NCBI GenBank assembly: GCA_023525975.1
Contig: CM042023.1
Coordinates: 15,673,501-15,737,500, forward strand
Direction: 5' to 3'
Source: Smallanthus sonchifolius
Lineage: Eukaryota; Streptophyta; Magnoliopsida; Asterales; Asteraceae
DNA length: 64,000 bases
This document shows positions 57,838-64,000 of this stretch, piece by piece (the stretch's first letter is position 1; the number at the start of each line of letters is the position of its first letter). Under the pieces are notes generated by a model. The model ran no database searches. It was not told the DNA's origin and saw only the letters and a program-made list of their open reading frames with translations. The position numbers were made by a program, and so were the translations under genes.

Positions 57838-60081
57838 ACTAATCACATCCCCACACTTATCTTTTTTCGTCCCAAAAAAAGAATCTGCAATGGAATCATA
57901 ATTGGAAAACTTGCTTCACTCTTTATAACTTAAAACATAATCACACGTTAATTGTAACAATCGGTATTTCTGTTCGATTAAACCCAACCACCGACTTATT
58001 AATCCCCCGATTCTGTGATCTACTATCCTATTCCTTACCAAGCAACATGCTATCTATGGGTCTCACACTCAGAAGGATACAACTCAGCCTAATCTCATCT
58101 CACGGTCATGTTTAGGCACGTGTTAAACGTCACAGATTTCCCACCACTATAAACACTAATTTAAAAGTTTTAAAAGTCAATATGGATAATGGAATGACGG
58201 ATGAATGATATGAGCTTTTATTAACATTATGATTAAACCTTAACCATTAGTGTTTCAACCAAGTCACTATCTCGGAGGTTAACACATCGGCTTCAGTTTT
58301 TAGCATTGAAGAACATAAACTCAACTTAGAGGTGTTTTAACGAGGTTGCTATCCCGTAAGGTAACACATAAGTCAAACTTAGTCATCTATGATTGATCTA
58401 TTAAGAATCTGCCCATGAGCGTTTCAACAAAACTTGTAACCCGGAGGGTAACACGTAGACAGACCTCAAGCTTTCAAAACAATTAATTAAGCTCATGTAA
58501 TGATGGTTTATGGAATGCAGGAGCCACCAACTTTCGGCTTTATTCTAATAAATGAAAGCGACGTGCCAAAGATTTTAAAAACTTATAAACTCTTGCTTAA
58601 AGTGGTACCTATCACCCTATATTGACAGTTTTGACATTACCGACCCATTAAGATGAGAACCCACAAGATATCCTGAATTAATTATTCATTTAAACCTATA
58701 TAACTATCATGATATTTAAGCTCTTAAGTCGGCTGGGCCAACCAAAACGTTACAAATTATACGCATTTGTTAGTATTCTTATTTCAATTCAATTCACAAG
58801 CACAATTTTCAATTATACCTATCATTTTCCATTTAGCTCCATAAATTCTAATCTAGGAACATTTTTGAAATTTTTTAATTTTTATGGATTTTTAATTTTT
58901 TATGACTCAAACTGACTCAAAACAAGAATCAAATACAGACCTGGACTAAGGTCTACCCTCCACACACTTAAATTCTACATTGCCATCAATGTAGGAAGAG
59001 TGACACTAAAAATAGGCAAATACAAAAATTAGAGAAAACTTAGCTCTACATGCGATCGTATAGCATTTCATTCGCGATCGTGCACATATGCTAATGGGCT
59101 GCCTTGTACCGACGAATCGTCAAACTCGGACTTTCATCACCCGAATGGAGATTGAGTACGGGTAATTTAATCCAAACCTGCAAAATTAAGCTCGAAACAA
59201 ACCCACAAGCATCATATCGACTCAATAAAACGACTCAATAAAAATGAAAAGACCCTACGGACTGACACGACTTAACAATACAAAAAATAAAAAATTACAA
59301 AATTCAACGCTAAATTCCGGGTCTTCACGTACCGCGAAAGACTGAAGAAGTTGACCCGGCCCTTGACTTTTGTTCTTCGCATGCCGCGTGATTTGGAGGA
59401 GAGTCCTTCGTGTGGCGTGAGGACATGGTGTTAACAGAAAGTTAAGAGCATTTTTTAACTTAGAAAAATTTTCAACTCAAAATCTAATTTTTGTTCCTTC
59501 CTCCAAAAACTCGCACACGCACCTACTTGCACCCCACGTGCATGATAACCCATGAAACTTCCCCACACTTGGTCGGTTCACACACAAAAACACACAAAAC
59601 GAAAATAAAGTCTTAACTCACTTTCGTAGGAATCACGGATGCATTTAGCGTATGCAACAAGCCTTTTAAACCCCTCGGTAGCCTGAGTGGACGAGTTGAG
59701 TCTCGCGAGGGTTTTTAGAGAACACACCCACAACGTTCTTTTAACTAGACATGAAAATAAACAAACTAACCTTAGGCTGCCTCACAAGAGAGCTATGTTT
59801 AACGTCTTCAGCCAGACGTAGTGTACCTTACTTGCCTCATGGTGGTCGGGTGGGGTGCTTGCAATCCTCCTTCCCCACACTTAAGTTCCTCTCCTCATAA
59901 AATTTCCTCCAAGCCTTTACAAACAAGGCAAAGAGCTCTTGCTCTACATCCGAAACTTACGGTTTCTTCCGTTTCCGCTTCCTTTTCCTTGACCTTTTAT
60001 TCCTTCCCTTGCCCTGAGTCTCATCTTCCTTCTTCTCAGCTAACCTGTCACTCACAACACAATCATTCTTGACCATGTGAT
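57838..60081 (-). other. Non-coding internal region of the Athila-like element
   Basis: Lies where pol, env-like and 3' untranslated sequence would be. No RT or integrase motif is visible. It contains three degenerate units of about 90 bp (ttcaac... then ggaggttaacac) at about 58250, 58330 and 58425. Confidence 0.6.
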
Positions 60082-61495
60082 TCACTTTTTAGGTGATTCA
60101 CACTTGTTAGCATTTGGGTTTGGCAAGTTTGAAAATATCTTAAGACTCATCTTCTGAGCACCAAACCTCATTCTTACCGTTCCCTCAGCACAATTAATAG
60201 TTGCCTGAGCAGTGGCCAAGAACGGTCTACCCAAAATAATAGTCGGTTGTGTGTTCTTGACACGATCCAACACCAAGAAATCCACCGGGTAGTAAAACTC
60301 TCATACTTTCACAATCACATACTTTACAATCCCCCGAGGATGTGCGGGAGTATGATTAGCCAAAACTACAGTGGTGTTGACTCTCTGTAATGGACCAAAG
60401 TCGTACTGATCGTACAGACTCCCTCATACTATGCTCACAGATGCTCCAAGATCCAGCAACGCTCTATCCAGTTTAATTTCACCTACTTGTATTGAAATAA
60501 TAGGTGCCCTTGGTTCTTGGAGTTTCGGGGGAAGGGTATCCATAAACACGGCATTCACATTAGCACTTAGCTTAACTTGTTCAGGACATTTGTGCCGTCG
60601 TTTTTGGGTACTCAAACCTTTTAAGCACTCAACACTATCAGGATTTTCCTTAAGCATATTCAAAAATGGTAAATTAATTTTACGCTTCTCAAAATTTTCC
60701 ATCTCTCATCCTGTGTTGGATCCCTTTCTTTTAAAACCGGTTTGATTAAAGCCGAAGGAAATGGAATTTTCAGCGATTTATTCACATTTTCGGTTTGCAA
60801 TTTATTTTGTGAAATTAAATCCTGATTTGGGTCAGACTCAGACTCACTATGCTCCACCACTCTCTCTACAACCGGTGGTGGAGTCTGTTCAACCTTAGAA
60901 AACTCAGATGAAGATTGATGACTTACCGCATTTATTTGTGCACTGTTTGTGGTTTGGGAACTTGAAGACTGATGTGCACTTCAAGTCTTACCTGAATCTG
61001 TGAAGATGGCTGCAACTACCTCAGCTAGTTGTGCAACTTGTTCTACCAAAGCTCGATGGTCTTTCACCTAAATCTCCTATTGCTGCACCACTGCTTTGAC
61101 CAGACTTTTCAACTCTTTAATGTATGCCCCGATGTCATCCAATTCAGATTGGCATGTTTGTGGGTTCCCCTGATTCTGCCAGTCATTCTGATAATTGCTT
61201 TGACCAGATGAGCCTCTTGGGTGGTAGCCTTAGTTGTAATTCTCCTGATAGCTTTGATAATCAGGACTACCACCTCGTTGATTGTATCCTTGAACGTGCT
61301 GATTCATCTGATTATGAGCATCATAGTTTGAATCATTAGGATGCCTCTCTTCATCTTTATATTCCATCTGGCTCCTATAATTGCTTTTGAGTCTTGGGAA
61401 ATCTTGAGCAAAGTGGCCATAGTTGCCACAACACATGCAAGGCTCATAATAATATTGACCATCATCATAGTACCCGTCCATGGCAACCTACACAA
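60082..61495 (-). pseudogene. Athila-like gag C-terminus and protease, copy 2
   Basis: The same order as copy 1 without the hAT insert: zinc knuckle CMCCGNYGHFAQDF (last Cys replaced by Phe) at about 61.44 kb, coiled linker at about 61.1 kb, KRKINLPFLNML block at 60.7 kb, the DRALLDLGASVSIV protease start at 60.43 kb (Asp-Leu-Gly-Ala), and the protease end at 60285-60082. It has several frameshifts and the shared stop before the protease end. It ends at a region without pol. Confidence 0.87.
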
Positions 61496-61630
61496 GTAAC
61501 ATAACCGAGTAGTTTTGAATGAAGAAATAAGGCTAACTAAAAAATAAAAGAAATTAAAATAAAAATATTTTTGGGTTTTTGTTTTTATAAAAAAAATAAA
61601 CTAAACAAAAACAAAAACTAAGCACACCGA

Positions 61631-61649
61631 TTCCCCGGCAACGGCGCCA
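61631..61649 (-). other. Primer-binding site (tRNA-Asp), copy 2
   Basis: ttccccggcaacggcgcca equals the 3' end of plant tRNA-Asp including CCA. Three bases separate it from the LTR. Confidence 0.92.
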
Positions 61650-61652
61650 TTT

Positions 61653-63050
61653 TGATCGATGTCGTTTGGTCGGTCAAAAAATAAGAATTAAAATAGTAAG
61701 TGGAAATTCGAGTCGTATCCACGAGGAATTGGTGGAAAGTTCAATTGCAATAAATTGGTTCAGTTTAGAAAATTCTTTTGATTAAAACTCAAATTAAATA
61801 AAGAATGCAACCTCCTTCAAACTTCAGGTTTTAGGTTTCATGCAAAACTTAGTTGTTTAACTAGACACCACATAGACATAGCGTTGAAAAATCGGTTAAA
61901 ATAGTAATTAAAGACAGGTTGTTGTCAGTAAACCTATACGACTAGTTTTGTCATAAACCAACACAATCTAATCACCCAATTTACTAGTGTCAAGTTATCC
62001 CCTTTAGTCACCCAACCCGCTTTTAGGTTTTATCATCAACTGAACCTGATTGTTAAGAAAGACAACTCAAAACACAAAGATAAATTATTTAAATCAACCA
62101 ATACATCAATCCATTCAGTTATTGTCAGAAACTAAACAAATCTAAAAAATAAACAGCTGAATCAAACGTAAAACATATACGAACCGTCCGTCTGCAGAAA
62201 GCCACAAGTGGTTTAGCCTTGCATCTTCGTAAAGAAAATCTTCAAAACTTGATTTGGGGTACATGCTTGAATTTAGAATAATGATTAGATGCAAAAACCT
62301 TCAATGTATGCCTTCAATTATTTTCTTCCGAGTTCTTTTTTTCTCCCCTGTGTTGCGTTCTTGAAAAACCGAAACCGGTAAAAATCAGAACAGGTAAAAA
62401 CTGGAACCATTGAGAACCGGAAGCAGTAAGAACTGGAACCGAAACCGGTTCTTGTAAAAAACCGATTTATGCACCTCTATGAACAGCTCCCTATTCCGTG
62501 TGATTCCAATTGTTATATATATGTTTTCTTTTTCCTCCTGTCCACGTAACTTACATCCATTCTTCCAATTCCATGCTCAAGGCCCATATGAGCCCAATTT
62601 TAGATTCCCTTTCATGTGACTATGATGTAGCCCATTTTTTTCTAATTTCTTTCTAGCCCAATTAAAAGAATTAATTCATTGCCAAATGATTTTTATTATT
62701 TTATTCCGAAAGACTAAAAATCATCATCTCCATTTTATTGTTGTAGTCAAACACTCAAACTACACGTGAGTTATTAATCCAGAACAATCATTTATGATCT
62801 GTCCATTTATCAAACAAATGAATTAATTTAATTTAAATTAATTTAACTACTCATCAAAATCCATTAAATGATTAGTGAATAACAATCTACTCAAAGAAAT
62901 TTAATTTTTTATATTTAGTGCAATTGAGTCGGTTTAGCTCGCTTTCATCTAAAAACATACAAAATATAAACCCGATCAAAGTGAACTGTTTCTCACATAA
63001 TTAAGATTAAAAACATATGATTATATACAGTTAGCACAGGTTTATCAACA
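61653..63050 (-). mobile_element. Athila-like 5' LTR, right-hand copy
   Basis: Starts TGATCGATG and ends TTTATCAACA in plus orientation. It lies directly behind the tRNA-Asp primer site on the minus strand. It is a close match to 56470-57837. Confidence 0.85.
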
Positions 63051-63310
63051 ACTCATCAACTGCCACCGCCCCTCATCATGCTGCTTTCAATCATGCCACC
63101 ACCATGAACCACCATCGGCAAAAACAATTGCAGAGGTGGTTACAGTCGCCACCAAACCTCCGCCCTGAAAACTCGCCGGAAAATCATGTAGGTGGGGGTA
63201 GGGTTCTTGATGCTGGCACGATGGGGGTGTAAACATTTGATTGGGGCTAAGTGTCACCCCACGCAGCATTGATTTAGATCTGTATGTTAATATTCCCCAT
63301 TTTTAGCATA
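63051..63310. other. Spacer, no gene recognised
   Basis: GC-richer than its surroundings, with gccaccacc / catcatgc phrases. The minus-strand 60-codon frame has no recognisable domain. Confidence 0.35.
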
Positions 63311-63460
63311 AAGATCTGCAAACTAGTACTGATCGGTGATTCCGGTGTTGGCAAATCCAATTTGCTGTCTAGGTTCACAAGAAACGAGTTCAGCCTCGAG
63401 TCAAAATCAACCATCATCGTCGAATTCGCCACTCGTAGCATACGAAGGGTTTATGTATGA
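63311..63460 (+). pseudogene. Rab11/RabA-type small GTPase exon fragment
   Basis: In one frame: KLVLIGDSGVGKSNLLSRF (P-loop GDSGVGKS), then the switch-I region NEFSLESKSTIIVEFATRSI, where family members read STIGVEF. The homology ends at about 63442, near where plant RabA genes have an intron, and a stop follows at 63458. No start codon and no GTP-binding blocks G3-G5 follow before the LTR at 63.67 kb. Either a captured exon or a gene cut by the LTR insertion. Confidence 0.85.
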
Positions 63461-63664
63461 TATTAGGTTTTGAATGGAACTGTGTTAATTCAATTTGAGA
63501 TCTGGCCTTTGATTATTATACTACTAGTACTAGATCTCGAATATGTAACATTGCATTGTTGCTGCTTGTCTGTAAATTATAACACATTTTTGTGACATTG
63601 GATTTGTGTGAATTACCTTCAGGGAGTGTATATATATGTTTGTATTTTTTGTTTTTATTTATTA
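63461..63664. other. Flank of the Rab fragment
   Basis: AT-rich; it could be the remains of the first Rab intron. Nothing certain. Confidence 0.35.
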
Positions 63665-63667
63665 ATG

Positions 63668-64000
63668 TAACATCCCAAATTCTCTGATTCTTAACTTTGG
63701 AACTAGGGTTATCGCGAATGAAAGTATGACACTTTAATCAAACACCTAATTAAAGTTGAAGCTAATAACGCCATTCTTACGAAGACGAGGGGTGCAAACG
63801 AAAATCTAATTAAACTAAATGAAAGCTGGAGATGTAATTACTACTAAGTTGAGAGAGTAAAGTGGAAATTCATTTAAACCTAATATTCTAATCTTATTCA
63901 TTCCAGCCGCCAACCCCTATGTTTCTTCTCCATCTTTTCGTCACCTACAACCGAAGCCAAGCTCCATCTCATCTCGCCGGACCTGCAACTCCACGCATCC
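63668..64000 (+). mobile_element. Start of another gypsy-type LTR
   Basis: Begins TGTAACATCCC, the same start as the A, B and C LTRs (here in plus orientation), and runs off the window. CT-rich and gccgcc-containing sequence near the edge resembles the leader parts of the other LTRs. Confidence 0.55.

Noticed and set aside
59821..60072. 83-codon plus-strand frame
   Set aside because: Antisense to the Athila-like element, no domain, Ser/Pro-rich by composition.

Overview
The window reads as nuclear DNA of a higher plant. One complete host gene has plant introns, and almost everything else is stacked plant transposable elements plus AT-rich spacer. The gene is a GH32 beta-fructofuranosidase of the vacuolar invertase / fructosyltransferase branch, split by the 9-nt mini-exon found in plant invertase genes. 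A eudicot is likely. An Asteraceae source is a guess, since that family expanded this enzyme group into fructan synthesis, but nothing here proves it.

Layout. 1-1.2 kb: end of a copia-type LTR with its tRNA-Met primer site, then a block of CCGTGAAC words. 2-5 kb: a CACTA-like relic and two fragments resembling FAR1/MULE transposase around a truncated gypsy LTR. 5.3-7.1 kb: two MITEs set in (TA)n tracts. 7.97-12.63 kb: the GH32 gene on the minus strand (5 exons, 646 codons), with a Helitron in intron 2 and a CACTA-like repeat block in intron 3. 13-16 kb: inverted and tandem repeats, a Helitron and a SINE with a 17-bp target duplication. 16.5-29.2 kb: one decayed Tekay-like chromovirus on the minus strand (3' LTR, chromodomain, integrase, RNase H, RT, protease, a 3-kb insertion, gag, primer site, 5' LTR stump). 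Its 3' LTR carries a solo LTR. 29.2-35 kb: a second gypsy LTR and pol remnant, the LTR split by a 3.3-kb solo LTR of a third family. 35-38.1 kb: a SINE, a hAT MITE and a PIF/Harbinger element with a broken transposase. 38.9-43.6 kb: a second 3.3-kb LTR with integrase remnants. 45-50.5 kb: a foldback Mutator-type element, a hAT MITE, nested Helitrons, a SINE and a hAT transposase relic. 51-54.3 kb: copia RNase H relic, telomere-like repeats, two more MITEs. 54.5-63 kb: two gag-protease copies of an Athila-like element in tandem, sharing the LTR between them and lacking pol. 63.3 kb: one exon-sized Rab11-type GTPase fragment. 63.67 kb: start of another LTR.

Only the GH32 gene looks functional. 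All transposon genes carry stops, frameshifts or lost catalytic residues.

The most unusual signal is inside the LTRs. Several unrelated LTRs carry blocks of short self-complementary words, a different word in each element. In the Tekay LTR the six words are 16-17-bp hairpins whose arms change together (TGGAG/CTCCA, TGAAG/CTTCA, TGGAA/TTCCA), as expected if pairing were kept. Exact element ends are given where a target-site duplication could be read directly; other limits are approximate.
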